DNA of 64,000 nucleotides from Dasania phycosphaerae. GTDB lineage: Bacteria > Pseudomonadota > Gammaproteobacteria > Pseudomonadales > Dasaniaceae. The notes below the pieces were generated by a model, which ran no database searches, had not been told where the DNA came from, and saw only the letters and a program-made list of their open reading frames with translations. The stretch is taken from the NCBI RefSeq assembly GCF_026891035.1, contig NZ_JAPTGG010000011.1:1-64000 (forward strand), given 5' to 3'. Positions within the stretch are counted from its first letter, which is position 1. Each line of letters opens with the position of its first letter. This document shows, piece by piece, positions 45,159 through 54,004 of the stretch. The position numbers and the translations under genes are program-made.

Positions 45159-47237
45159 ATGCCTACCCTCACCCAGCCCACCCTGGATCAACTAGCCGTG
45201 AACACCTTAAGAGGTGTGGGCCCGGCCATGGCCGACAAACTGGCCAAATTAGCGATACATACCGTGCAAGACGTCTTGTTCCACCTGCCGCTGCGCTACC
45301 AAGACAGAACCAAAGTCACCCCCATAGGTGCGCTACAGGCAGGCAGCGATGCCTTAATAGAGGTGGAGGTAAAGCTGGCCGACGTAGTTTTTGGTAAACG
45401 CCGCAGCCTGGCCTGCCGGGTACAAGATGGCAGCGGCACCGTGACCCTGCGCTTTTATCATTTTTCGGCGGCGCAAAAAAACCAGCTTAGCCCCGGCACC
45501 CGGCTGCGCTGCTATGGCGAGGTTAGACGCGGCACCAGCGGCTTTGAGTTTTACCACCCCGAATATAAAATCATCAGCGATAAACAGCCGCCACCCCATG
45601 CCGCCACCCTCACCCCGGTATACCCCAGCAGCGAAGGGCTAAGCCAGTTGAGCTGGCGCAAACTCAGCGAGCAAGCGCTGGCCTTATTGCAACAGCATCA
45701 ACCGCAGGAATTACTACCACGCCAACACAACCGAGGGGTAGATTTAGCCCAAGCCCTGCAATACCTGCACCGGCCGCCCAGCAATGCCGACCAAGCAGCC
45801 CTGCAAGCCGGGCTGCACCCTTTTCAGCAGCGCTTGGCCTTTGAAGAGCTAGTAGCCCACCACCTCAGCCTTAACAAACAGCGGCAACAAATCCGCCAGT
45901 TAGGCGCCCCAGCCTTGGCCCAGGCCCCCGCCCTTAGCCAGCAGTTTTTACAGCAGCTGCCCTTTGCACTCACCGCTGCCCAGCAGCGCGTGGCCGAGCA
46001 GATCAGCCTAGACCTGTGCCAACAACAGCCCATGCTGCGCCTAGTGCAGGGTGATGTGGGCTCGGGCAAAACCGTGGTGGCAGCCTTGGCAGCACTGCAG
46101 GCCATAGCCAGCGGCTACCAAGTGGCCATGATGGCCCCCACCGAAATTCTTGCCGAGCAACACCTCAGCAATTTTAGCGACTGGCTTAGCCCGCTAGGCA
46201 TTAATATCGCCTGGCTTAGCGGCAAGCTCAAAGGCAAGCAGCGGCAGGCCCAGCTTAACGCCATTGCCGACGGCAGTGCGCAAATGGTGGTGGGCACCCA
46301 TGCCCTGTTTCAAGAGCAAGTAGTATTCGCCCAATTAGGCCTGGCCATCATAGACGAGCAACACCGCTTTGGGGTGCACCAGCGCCTAGCCCTAAAAGAG
46401 AAGAGCCAGCTGGGCCACCCCCATCAATTAATTATGACCGCCACCCCCATACCCCGCACCTTAGCCATGAGCGCCTATGCCGACCTAGACACCTCGGTGA
46501 TCGACGAGCTGCCGCCGGGCCGCACCCCGGTCAACACCGTGGTGATAGACAATAGCCGCCGCGACGAGCTAGTCGCCCGCGTTGCCCATGCCTGCCAAGA
46601 GGGCAGGCAAGTGTATTGGGTATGCACACTAATAGAAGAGTCCGAAGCGCTGGAAGCCCAAGCCGCCGAGCACACCGCCGAGCTACTCAAGGCAGCGCTG
46701 CCGCAGGTGCGGGTAGGCCTAGTACACGGCCGCATGAAAGCTGCCGAAAAAGCCGAGGCCATGCGCGCCTATAAAGCCCACCAAATAGACTTATTAGTCG
46801 CTACCACGGTGATAGAAGTAGGGGTGGATGTGCCCAATGCCAGCCTCATGATTATAGAAAACGCCGAGCGCCTAGGCTTGGCACAACTGCACCAATTGCG
46901 CGGCCGGGTGGGCCGGGGTAGCACCGCCAGCCACTGCTTATTAATGTACCAAGCACCGCTATCCAAACTGGGTAAAGAGCGCCTGCAAGCCATGCGCGAC
47001 AGCAGCGATGGCTTTGTGATTGCCGAAAAAGATTTACAGCTGCGCGGCCCCGGCGAATTATTAGGCACCCGCCAAACCGGGCTGCTGCAAATGCGCATAG
47101 CCGACTTACAGCGCGATGGCCATTTACTCGCCGCAGTTAAGCAATGCGCCGAGCAGCTAATAAGCCAACAACCGGCCACACTAGAACCTTTAATCGCACG
47201 CTGGCTGGCCGGCGGCGAACAATATGCTCAAGTTTAA
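45159..47237 (+). CDS. recG: ATP-dependent DNA helicase RecG
   Basis: A 692-residue helicase that remodels stalled forks and Holliday junctions. The N-terminal wedge/OB domain carries 'DVLFHLPLRYQDRT'. Helicase motifs follow: Q/I 'LVQGDVGSGKTVVAALAA', II 'DEQH' in 'AIIDEQHRFGV', III 'MTATPIPRTLA', IV-VI ending 'QLRGRVGRG', and the C-terminal TRG region. The start MPTLTQPTL places the N-terminus at its normal position. It lies tightly behind oxyR. Confidence 0.97.
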   Translation: MPTLTQPTLDQLAVNTLRGVGPAMADKLAKLAIHTVQDVLFHLPLRYQDRTKVTPIGALQAGSDALIEVEVKLADVVFGKRRSLACRVQDGSGTVTLRFYHFSAAQKNQLSPGTRLRCYGEVRRGTSGFEFYHPEYKIISDKQPPPHAATLTPVYPSSEGLSQLSWRKLSEQALALLQQHQPQELLPRQHNRGVDLAQALQYLHRPPSNADQAALQAGLHPFQQRLAFEELVAHHLSLNKQRQQIRQLGAPALAQAPALSQQFLQQLPFALTAAQQRVAEQISLDLCQQQPMLRLVQGDVGSGKTVVAALAALQAIASGYQVAMMAPTEILAEQHLSNFSDWLSPLGINIAWLSGKLKGKQRQAQLNAIADGSAQMVVGTHALFQEQVVFAQLGLAIIDEQHRFGVHQRLALKEKSQLGHPHQLIMTATPIPRTLAMSAYADLDTSVIDELPPGRTPVNTVVIDNSRRDELVARVAHACQEGRQVYWVCTLIEESEALEAQAAEHTAELLKAALPQVRVGLVHGRMKAAEKAEAMRAYKAHQIDLLVATTVIEVGVDVPNASLMIIENAERLGLAQLHQLRGRVGRGSTASHCLLMYQAPLSKLGKERLQAMRDSSDGFVIAEKDLQLRGPGELLGTRQTGLLQMRIADLQRDGHLLAAVKQCAEQLISQQPATLEPLIARWLAGGEQYAQV

Positions 47238-47405
47238 GCCAGCAAACACAAGCAAGTTCACAATATCTGCTAAAATTAACTCGTTATCTCAACATTGGCA
47301 GGTAGTTAAGCTACACTCCCCCCATAAGTAGAAACACTTACACAATTTTAAAACAGCATTATCCAACAACAAGATAAGCCCGTATTAGCAAAAGGATCTA
47401 AACTC

Positions 47406-48773
47406 ATGGCTGTACCTGCCGCGACTGAAAAAGTGCTACAACAATACAATACCCACTACGCCTTGGTAGAAGCCGTGAACCCACACCCCGATGCACTCAC
47501 CCTGACCACCACCGTATTGCAAGACGGCAACGGCAAGGTACAAGTGATTTGTGCGGCCAACAGCTTATTAGATATAGACCACCTCAATAACGAAATTAAA
47601 CGCCAGCTTAGCCCCAGCACCAAAGCCGAAGTCAAAGACCTGTGTGAGAAACACGAGCTAGATACCTGCCCCAGTGTGCCTGGCGTTTTGCCGCTATACA
47701 CCATCGTCGACCAGCAAGTGCTAGAAGCCAAAGAAGTGCAAATGAGTACCGGTCACAACGAGCAGACCATATACGTGAGCATCGATGATTTTAAAAACCT
47801 GTGCGCAAACGTTACCTATCTGACCGCCACCGTGGCTCTAGATAAACTGCAATCGGCCAACCTAGACCACGCCAAAGATGTAGACGATATTACCAGCGCC
47901 GTGGCCAACTTTACGCAGCTGCGCATTAAGCAACGACTAGAAGAAACCCTAGAATTCCCGCCCTTACCCAGCACCGCCCAGCGCATTATTAAATTAAGGG
48001 TAGACCCCAACGCCGATATTCAAGACTTAACCGACATCGTTGAAGCCGACCCCTCACTGGCGGCACAAGTCGTGAGCTGGGCTTCATCACCTTACTACGC
48101 CGCCCCCGGCAAAATTAAATCAGTACACGACGCCATAGTGCGGGTGTTAGGCTTTGATTTAGTGCTTAACCTATCGCTGGGTTTATCACTGGGCAAAACC
48201 CTCAGCATGCCCAAGGATGCCGCCAAAGGTTTTAGCCCCTACTGGGAGCAAGCCGTTTACACCGCTACCGCCGTTGAAGCTTTAGTGAGCGCTATTACCC
48301 CCAAAGAGCGCCCCGCCATGGGTGTCACCTATCTTTCTGGTTTACTGCACAACTTTGGTCACCTCATTTTGGCCGAGGTTTTTCCACCACAGTTTTCCAA
48401 TATTTGCCGCCTACAAGAGGCCAACCCCTACAGTAACCACGGTTATATAGAGCGCCATGTATTGGGTGTGACTCGCGAACAATTAGGCAGCTGGTTATTG
48501 CGCCTGTGGAATATGCCCGAAGAAGTCTGTAACGCGGTACGCTTTCAAAACGAACCCGATTATGTAGACGAAGATTTTGTACACGCTAACCTGCTGTACA
48601 TAGCCTCACGCCTACTGCGCAAACACCGCATAGGCGATGCACCACTGGAAGATATACCTGCCGAGGTATATCAACGTATCAACCTAGACCCAGAAAAAGC
48701 AGAAGAAGCGATAGAGAAACTGTTAGAGTCCACTACCGAACTGAATATGATGGTAACTAATATGGGCGGGTAA
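47406..48773 (+). CDS. YbaK-like/HDOD domain signalling protein
   Basis: A 455-residue protein. Residues 1-150 resemble a YbaK/aminoacyl-tRNA deacylase-like fold ('HYALVEAVNPHPDALTLTTTVLQD'). An HDOD domain follows (about 180-380: 'LEFPPLPSTAQRIIKLRVDPNADIQDLTDIVEADPSLAAQVV') with 'GLLHNFGHLILAEVFP'. HDOD domains relate to HD phosphohydrolases but mostly lack the metal site and act as regulators. The same gene order after recG is known in Pseudomonas. The role is unknown. Confidence 0.86.
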   Translation: MAVPAATEKVLQQYNTHYALVEAVNPHPDALTLTTTVLQDGNGKVQVICAANSLLDIDHLNNEIKRQLSPSTKAEVKDLCEKHELDTCPSVPGVLPLYTIVDQQVLEAKEVQMSTGHNEQTIYVSIDDFKNLCANVTYLTATVALDKLQSANLDHAKDVDDITSAVANFTQLRIKQRLEETLEFPPLPSTAQRIIKLRVDPNADIQDLTDIVEADPSLAAQVVSWASSPYYAAPGKIKSVHDAIVRVLGFDLVLNLSLGLSLGKTLSMPKDAAKGFSPYWEQAVYTATAVEALVSAITPKERPAMGVTYLSGLLHNFGHLILAEVFPPQFSNICRLQEANPYSNHGYIERHVLGVTREQLGSWLLRLWNMPEEVCNAVRFQNEPDYVDEDFVHANLLYIASRLLRKHRIGDAPLEDIPAEVYQRINLDPEKAEEAIEKLLESTTELNMMVTNMGG

Positions 48774-48774
48774 C

Positions 48775-48816
48775 AGTCTCTAGTCTCTAGTCTCTAGTCT
48801 CTAGTCTCTAGTCTCT
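48775..48816. repeat. Heptamer tandem array, AGTCTCT x6
   Basis: Six perfect AGTCTCT units lie immediately after the HDOD stop codon. They are identical in unit, copy number and position relative to the stop to the array after spoT. Diverged ACTAGCGACT copies follow the terminator at about 48878-48907. Confidence 0.97.
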
Positions 48817-48840
48817 AAAAAATAATCCCGCTGTTATAAA

Positions 48841-48869
48841 AAATGCCTAGCACTTTGCTGGGCATTTTT
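48841..48869 (+). terminator. Terminator after the HDOD gene
   Basis: AAATGCCTAGCA and TGCTGGGCATTT pair around a short loop, followed by a T-rich tract. It lies after the heptamer array and closes the recG-HDOD direction. Confidence 0.85.
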
Positions 48870-48890
48870 GTTTTTACTAGAGCCTAGCGA

Positions 48891-49199
48891 CTAATCACTA
48901 GCGACTTTTATTATCAAATGCACCGCTCTTTCCTCGCGGCATTCATAAGAGCCCATTTCAAATTCTCGACAAATCAAAGGCCGGTTTTCATAAATGGAAC
49001 ACATCATAGTGTTGCGATCTAAAGCCGAGCACCAACCATCGTCTAAACGCAGCATGGTTTCTGCGCCCCATTTATCGCGGGCAATATGCCTATCGGGTAC
49101 GCCTGTGTCAGTGAAAATCATCACCTCTAAGCGGCAACAGCACGCTTGGCAATTGGAGCAAGTGATTTCAGCTTTGGCGGTGTGTTGGGTAGTGGCCAT
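48891..49199 (-). CDS. YkgJ-family cysteine cluster protein
   Basis: A 102-residue protein with an N-terminal cysteine cluster 'CSNCQACCCRL' and further cysteines in 'MCSIYENRPLICREFEMGSYECREE'. This is the CxxCxxCC...C pattern of the YkgJ/zinc- or iron-chelating family. The function is unknown, probably metal binding. The start at MATTQHT follows a short in-frame extension that I discount. Confidence 0.88.
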   Translation of the reverse strand: MATTQHTAKAEITCSNCQACCCRLEVMIFTDTGVPDRHIARDKWGAETMLRLDDGWCSALDRNTMMCSIYENRPLICREFEMGSYECREERAVHLIIKVASD

Positions 49200-49656
49200 A
49201 ATGATCATCTATTAAGGTAAGGGCGTACTTTACCCTAAGTCCCCGCCATACAACATTGGCTTTGCTAGTATTTGAATGCGGTGCGTATAAACGCCTACAA
49301 TCCAAGCCGCTTGCCATAGCCCCCAAAACACCGCTAGCTTAAATGTGTTAAAGTACCGCCCCTGGCATACGAGTTAGTAAGTATTTCCGCTTGCTTAAGC
49401 CGTTCGAGCGCTTTCTTCCGGCGTTTTCTCGAGACCTCGCGTTGCCCCGGCGGCCCGCCCGCCCACGGCTCTCTGCTCCACCGGTAGATGCAGCCACCAT
49501 CACATTGCGCCATCGCTACCCGCGACCTTAGTGCGCATGACTACAGAGCTTGCTGGCTACGCCCTTCTGCTATTAGCCGCGCTCTTTTCCGCGTTAAATC
49601 GTCGCAGCGCATAATCAGCTTAGCGCGGGACCTAACGCCCAAAATCAGGAGTCTTT
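49200..49656 (+). promoter_or_regulatory. Long GC-rich leader of the FMO gene
   Basis: A 457-base gap with no conserved gene. From about 49370 the sequence turns clearly more GC-rich than its surroundings, and short complementary segments suggest secondary structure. A TTAAAG/TAAAGT promoter-like patch occurs near 49345. It ends with an AGGAG ribosome-binding site before the monooxygenase ATG. It may be a structured 5' leader, but I recognise no known riboswitch core in it. Confidence 0.4.
49537..49614 (+). CDS. Possible 25-residue hydrophobic leader peptide
   Basis: A short frame inside the FMO leader encodes a peptide starting MTTELAGY, then a Leu/Ala-rich hydrophobic core (LLLLAALFSAL) and a basic end (NRRSA). 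It has the shape of a single-membrane-span or leader peptide. No convincing ribosome-binding site precedes its ATG, so this is tentative. Confidence 0.25.
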   Translation: MTTELAGYALLLLAALFSALNRRSA

Positions 49657-51024
49657 ATGACTGATAGAGTTGCCATTCTAGGCGCTGGCCCTAGCGGCCT
49701 AGCCCAATTACGTGCTTTTGAAGCAGCCCGCCGCGACGGCGCAGATATACCCGAGATTGTTTGCTACGAAAAACAAAACGACTGGGGCGGTATGTGGAAC
49801 TACACCTGGCGTACTGGTTTAGATGCCTATGGCGAGCCAGTACACGGCAGCATGTACCGCTACCTATGGTCTAACGGCCCCAAAGAATGTTTAGAATTTG
49901 CCGATTACAGCTTCGAAGAGCACTTTGGCCGCCCTATCGCCTCCTACCCACCGCGCGCGGTATTGCGCGATTATATTATGGGTCGTGTAGCAAAAAGTAA
50001 TGTGCGCCAGTACATCCAATTTAATACCGCCGTGCACTGGGTAGCCTATGATGAGGCCAGCGCTAAATTCACCGTTACCGTGCGCGACCTCAAACAAGAC
50101 CAGCTAAGCAGCGAAGAGTTTGACCACGTTATCGTAGCAACTGGGCATTTTTCCACTCCCAACGCGCCCTACTTTGCAGGGCTGGAGCAGTTTCCCGGCC
50201 GCGTATTACACGCCCACGATTTTCGCGATGCCTGCGAGTTTGCAGGCAAAGACTTGCTGTTAATTGGCAGTAGCTACTCCGCCGAAGATATAGGCACCCA
50301 GTGCCACAAATATGGTGCTAAATCCGTTACCTTTAGCTATCGCTCAAAACCCATGGGCTTTGATTGGCCAGACTCTTTTGCCGAAGTGCCACTACTCACC
50401 GAAGTGGTAGACAAAACCGCACACTTTATAGACGGTAGCAGCAAAGACGTAGACGCCATCATCCTCTGTACCGGTTATCAGCATCACTTCCCCTTCCTGC
50501 CCGATGAGCTAACGCTAAACACCCACAACCGGCTATACCCCGAAGGCTTGTATAAAGGCATAGTGTCGCTAGCCAACCCCAAGCTCATCTTCCTGGGCAT
50601 GCAGGATCAGTATTACACCTTTAACATGTTTGATGCTCAAGCCTGGTATGCCCGCGACCTTATGCTGGGCCGCATCAAACTGCCTAGCGATGAAGCCATG
50701 TTAGCCGACACCAAGCAATGGGTAGCCCGCGAGGAGCAAACAGCCAACCCTAGCGATGAGATAGACTTTCAAGCCGCCTACATAGTCGATCTGTTAGCGC
50801 CTACCGACTACCCACCCTTCGATGTTACTGCTGTTGCCGAAACGTTTAAGGCATGGGAGCACGACAAAGAAGCGGACATACTCGGCTACCGCAACAAAAG
50901 CTATCGCTCTACCATAACCGGTACCCAGGCCCCCAAACACCATACCCACTGGATGGAAGCGATGGACGATTCCTTAGCAGCCTTTTTGCACGGCGAGCCT
51001 CAGCCGGAAAAAAAGCTGGCGTAA
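49657..51024 (+). CDS. Flavin-containing monooxygenase, trimethylamine-monooxygenase-like
   Basis: A 455-residue class B flavoprotein. The FAD-binding motif 'AILGAGPSGLAQLRAF' is at the N-terminus. 'HVIVATGHFSTPNAPYFAGLEQFPGRVLHAHDFRD' contains the FMO fingerprint FxGxxxHxxxF-like segment. The NADPH motif is 'LLLIGSSYSAEDIGTQ'. The 'WGGMWNYTWRTGLDAYGEPVHGSMYRYLWSNGPKE' block is typical of bacterial Tmm enzymes that oxidise trimethylamine to its N-oxide. AGGAG precedes the start. Other amine or sulfide substrates are possible. Confidence 0.87.
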   Translation: MTDRVAILGAGPSGLAQLRAFEAARRDGADIPEIVCYEKQNDWGGMWNYTWRTGLDAYGEPVHGSMYRYLWSNGPKECLEFADYSFEEHFGRPIASYPPRAVLRDYIMGRVAKSNVRQYIQFNTAVHWVAYDEASAKFTVTVRDLKQDQLSSEEFDHVIVATGHFSTPNAPYFAGLEQFPGRVLHAHDFRDACEFAGKDLLLIGSSYSAEDIGTQCHKYGAKSVTFSYRSKPMGFDWPDSFAEVPLLTEVVDKTAHFIDGSSKDVDAIILCTGYQHHFPFLPDELTLNTHNRLYPEGLYKGIVSLANPKLIFLGMQDQYYTFNMFDAQAWYARDLMLGRIKLPSDEAMLADTKQWVAREEQTANPSDEIDFQAAYIVDLLAPTDYPPFDVTAVAETFKAWEHDKEADILGYRNKSYRSTITGTQAPKHHTHWMEAMDDSLAAFLHGEPQPEKKLA

Positions 51025-51319
51025 AGCCACTGTGTTGCGTATTAACTTAGAAAAGTTTCAATCAATATCAAAGGTGACGGGTTTCAAAAGGTCAGAGTCG
51101 TTAAAGCTACACTTCGGCTCGCGCCTTTAACCCGGCACTTTAATCCGACCCCTTACCCCGTTTGATCACAGCTGAGGCGAGTTCGATTATTTCATTTAAT
51201 ATGAATTAATGGCAAAGGCTTACCTTGGCCATCAAGATCTGAACGCCCGACTCCAACAAACCTCATGCGTTTATTGTTATTACTGTGGCTGTAAGCCCAG
51301 GCATCCCTCGTGTAATATT

Positions 51320-51613
51320 TTATTTTTCTGCGTACTGCTTATTTTTAGCGAGTTCTTTTTTAATAAATATTTCCACTGGAATAAAGGCAAAAGGCACAAC
51401 AGCTGCCAAAAGTACCATTAACCAAACAAACACAGACCAATTTTGTCTATGTGACGCTAAAGCCGAAAGTGCAACATACAGCAAAAACAATACACCATGG
51501 CCCATCCCCAAAAAGTAAACAAACTCTCGGCTGATAAAGCCCAGTGTGACGCACAGTATCAGTAGATAAGAAAAGCCCTCTACCAGGCTCGCGATTCTAA
51601 AAAGCTTTAACAT
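51320..51613 (-). CDS. DUF3817 integral membrane protein
   Basis: A 97-residue protein with three predicted TM helices and the DUF3817 pattern 'LFRIASLVEGFSYLLILCVTLG' ... 'GMGHGVLFLLYV'. The function is unknown; it is common as a small inner-membrane protein. The 295 bases before it (51025-51319) carry only an imperfect inverted repeat at 51075-51160 and no gene. Confidence 0.85.
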   Translation of the reverse strand: MLKLFRIASLVEGFSYLLILCVTLGFISREFVYFLGMGHGVLFLLYVALSALASHRQNWSVFVWLMVLLAAVVPFAFIPVEIFIKKELAKNKQYAEK

Positions 51614-51745
51614 TAAACATACTCTTATTTATTTATGATGCATCAATTTTATTGCAGCTTCTAACGATTGAAACTGATGTCACCCCCCAAGACACTCGCT
51701 ACGCTCATGGCGCAGAGACTTATATTTCAGCGATTCTGGCCCTTT

Positions 51746-51773
51746 GATCGTTGATCGTTGATCGTTGATCGTT
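51746..51773. repeat. Heptamer tandem array, GATCGTT x4
   Basis: Four perfect GATCGTT units followed by a partial fifth. It is a third heptamer family, again exactly 7 bp in period, in the intergenic DNA between DUF3817 and LysE genes. Confidence 0.9.
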
Positions 51774-51828
51774 GATTTTATGGGCCCATAATTCCCCAAC
51801 CTACGTTACTTCACCACCGGTTATTGTG

Positions 51829-51917
51829 TCGCACCGTATCGTTTAAATTTTCACTTTACTGGCTCCTGATCCTTTAAGAGAGATGTATAAAAAACAATCG
51901 TCACGACCGCTTTGATT
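51829..51917. repeat. ~88-bp dispersed repeat, copy 1
   Basis: Close relative of the segment 54386-54475: both contain CCGTATCGTTTA, then AAGAGAG, then a TGTAT.AAAAA.AATCGT.ACGACC block ending in a T-run. The end of the gene for the LysE-like protein starts right after it. Shorter copies of the last 35 bp occur at 53631 and 54491. Confidence 0.8.
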
Positions 51918-51918
51918 A

Positions 51919-52476
51919 TTAGCTTAACAAAAGCCAAATGCCAGTAAAACAAAGTAGTAATCCAAAAACAAAATCCAATACTCCGAGCTGCTTTTCCACG
52001 TTTACTTGGCGTCGCATAAACATACCAGCCGACGCATAAATCACCAGACCAGTCACACCGATAATACATAATATGGCTGCTGTAATTAGCGTATTTTTAT
52101 TCTGACTATTAGCAAATACGCTAAGTACCACAGGTGGATATTTTGGATTGAGGAGTTGAAGGGTAATTCCATTCCATAGGCTTGGCGCCTTGGTTAAAGT
52201 ATTTCGATTCCTTCGCCTAAGTAACTTTACCCCTAAATAAACAATAAAACAGCTGCCAAAGACCCTGATGTAATTAGTGACATCCGCATATTGCTCAGCA
52301 AGCCTACTAGTAATGGCACCCAATACAATGGCTATAACAATGTAAACCAGTGATATCCCAAGTAGAAAAGGTAAAATTTTCGCAAAGCCAAAACGCGCCG
52401 TCAGAGCAAAAGTAACAAGATTGGCCGGACCTGGGCTAAGCATCAGCGGCAATACTAAAAACAAAGTTTCAATCAC
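51919..52476 (-). CDS. LysE-family exporter
   Basis: A 185-residue inner-membrane protein with about five TM helices and the LysE/RhtB opening '...PLMLSPGPANLVTFALTARFG', followed by 'YLGVKLLRRR'. These proteins export amino acids or related metabolites. It is slightly shorter than the family norm (about 205), but begins and ends properly. The 296 bases upstream (52477-52772) show no gene. Confidence 0.86.
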   Translation of the reverse strand: MIETLFLVLPLMLSPGPANLVTFALTARFGFAKILPFLLGISLVYIVIAIVLGAITSRLAEQYADVTNYIRVFGSCFIVYLGVKLLRRRNRNTLTKAPSLWNGITLQLLNPKYPPVVLSVFANSQNKNTLITAAILCIIGVTGLVIYASAGMFMRRQVNVEKQLGVLDFVFGLLLCFTGIWLLLS

Positions 52477-52772
52477 GTTATTTTTGTCTCTCTAACATAA
52501 TGCCTCAAACATTGAATGCTTAATGTGGGCCCACTCTTTATATGGCTTTCTAAATCAAGTAAAAGCATTTACCCGTACACGCGCTTTGACTTGTTATTGG
52601 CATAACTTAATACTCAAGGTGTAGCCCCATTATTCACCATAGGTAACATACAAGTAGCTCAGCTTATTCAATAAACGTATTGGTAAATTGCGATATGGGT
52701 CGCTATGTTCATTTGGTTGAGCAAAAGAGCTACTTTGTATCTGTACATGCTGAGGCAAGGACGCTAGCTCAC

Positions 52773-53255
52773 CTACCCAACTAGCGCGACCGGCTCCCGC
52801 GAGTATTCTGCTAGCGTTGATGCGCAGGCCTGAGCGGACTCTATGCCTTTGCTGACAAAGTGCTCAGCAAAAAACTCAGGCTGGCCGTCGCTAATAAAAT
52901 CATGGGGTGTTAACACGGCAGAGAAGATGGGCGTGTGAGTCGCCAGTTGTGTATTCATCAGCCCGTCTATCACCGCACTGGCAACAAACTCATGGCGATA
53001 AATACCCCCATCGACCACCAGGCCAGCAGCAACCACTGCCGCGTACTTGCCGCTATTAGCTAAAAACTGTGCTTTTAGTGGGATCTCAAACGCGCCGGGC
53101 ACTTCAAATACATCAACCTGTCGGCCGTCGAGTTTGGCGAATTCATCAAGAAAAGAATCACGCAGCCTATCCACAATGTCGCGGTGCCAGCATGATTGTA
53201 TAAACGCCACCCGGTCTCGGGTAGCAATGTCGAAATACATAGAATTGGATTTCAT
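52773..53255 (-). CDS. ribH: 6,7-dimethyl-8-ribityllumazine synthase
   Basis: A 160-residue riboflavin-pathway enzyme joining the pyrimidine and butanone-phosphate precursors. Motifs are 'VFEVPGAFEIPLKAQFLANSGKYAAVVAAGLVVDGGIYRHEFVASAVIDGLMNTQLATHTPIFSAVLTPHDF', with the catalytic His in 'GGIYRHEFVA'. The YRHE form resembles the RibH2-type enzymes. An FMN riboswitch lies 108 bases upstream on the same strand. No other rib genes are nearby, so this is likely a second, riboswitch-controlled copy. The start at MKSNSMYF was preferred over an upstream Met. Confidence 0.92.
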   Translation of the reverse strand: MKSNSMYFDIATRDRVAFIQSCWHRDIVDRLRDSFLDEFAKLDGRQVDVFEVPGAFEIPLKAQFLANSGKYAAVVAAGLVVDGGIYRHEFVASAVIDGLMNTQLATHTPIFSAVLTPHDFISDGQPEFFAEHFVSKGIESAQACASTLAEYSREPVALVG

Positions 53256-53362
53256 CTGTTGTTTGCCTCTGTATGCAGTTAAACAACAGGGCAAACAAGG
53301 CAACTCGCCCTCTCACGGCAGATACCGCAGGAAAACATAGCAACCTCATTCTCATAACCAGA

Positions 53363-53491
53363 CTGTAACTGTCGGCCCCGGAATCACACCGAGTCTGCTT
53401 GTCCCCCCGCCAGATGATGACGAGAGCGCCCGCGGGCTACGCACTTACGTACGATTACCGCCGGTGGGGACTTTCACCCCGCCCTGAGAAC
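53363..53491 (-). ncRNA. FMN riboswitch (RFN element) upstream of ribH
   Basis: Read on the minus strand it contains the FMN-aptamer hallmarks in order: TTCTCAGGGCGGGGTGAAAGT, TCCCCACCGGCGGTA, AGCCCGCGG, and GATTCCGGGGCCGACAGT. A TTCCCC/GGGGAA hairpin precedes it (about 53491-53508). It should repress ribH when FMN is abundant, by transcription or translation control. Confidence 0.96.
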
Positions 53492-53630
53492 TTCCCCTAT
53501 TTGGGGAAGGCGCACAGATTAGCCTAATCGCGGGTTGAGCTCAACTAGGATAGAGGGTTGGAGGTTTGCGGGTGGGCTTTAAGGGGCGGGGACTTATAGC
53601 TCAACAATTCTGCTTCCTTGATTTATAAAA

Positions 53631-53666
53631 GAGAGCTGTATGAAAAACAATCGTTACGACCCCTTT
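53631..53666. repeat. Dispersed repeat, copy 2 (left of ccdAB)
   Basis: AGAGAGCTGTATGAAAAA followed by AATCGTTACGACCCCTTT. Only the last 35 bp of the larger repeat are recognisable here. It stands upstream of ccdA in the same direction as the copies beyond ccdB. Confidence 0.8.
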
Positions 53667-53758
53667 AATTGGTAATCCGGCTGCTTGACTTGCTATGTAC
53701 CTACAACTACGATAATGCGCATGATCAATGCGTATATCCTATAGTGCGAGTGAGTATA

Positions 53759-54004
53759 ATGCAGCCCATAATTGATAGTAACAGCCCTAAAAAAGCTACC
53801 AATCTTAGTATAAACAAAGACTTACTAGCCGAAGCCCGTGCTTTAAAAATAAATCTTTCTGCGACATTGGAGCAAGCGCTTACCGAAAAAGTACGTAAGG
53901 CACGCCGTAAGCAATGGTTACAGGATAATAAGCAAGCCATAAAAGCTTGTAATGAGCTCGCTGAGCAGAACGGTCTCTTTGCTGATAAGCACAGGATCTT
54001 TTAA
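53759..54004 (+). CDS. ccdA: CcdA-type antitoxin
   Basis: An 81-residue protein with an N-terminal ribbon-helix-helix ('KKATNLSINKDLLAEARALKINLSATLEQALTEKVRKARRKQWLQDN') and a C-terminal, less ordered toxin-binding tail ending 'NELAEQNGLFADKHRIF'. This is the standard CcdA architecture. It overlaps ccdB by one base (the shared A of TAATG). I began at the ATG giving MQPIID because the RHH sits correctly from there; the longer frame start adds 30 residues with no family match. Confidence 0.93.
   Translation: MQPIIDSNSPKKATNLSINKDLLAEARALKINLSATLEQALTEKVRKARRKQWLQDNKQAIKACNELAEQNGLFADKHRIF

Noticed and set aside
49370..49530. Known riboswitch class (yybP-ykoY, glycine, guanidine) in the FMO leader
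   Set aside because: None of the core motifs of these classes could be found.
51075..51165. MITE-like inverted repeat after the FMO gene
   Set aside because: The arms match only loosely, with no target duplication and no second copy in the window.
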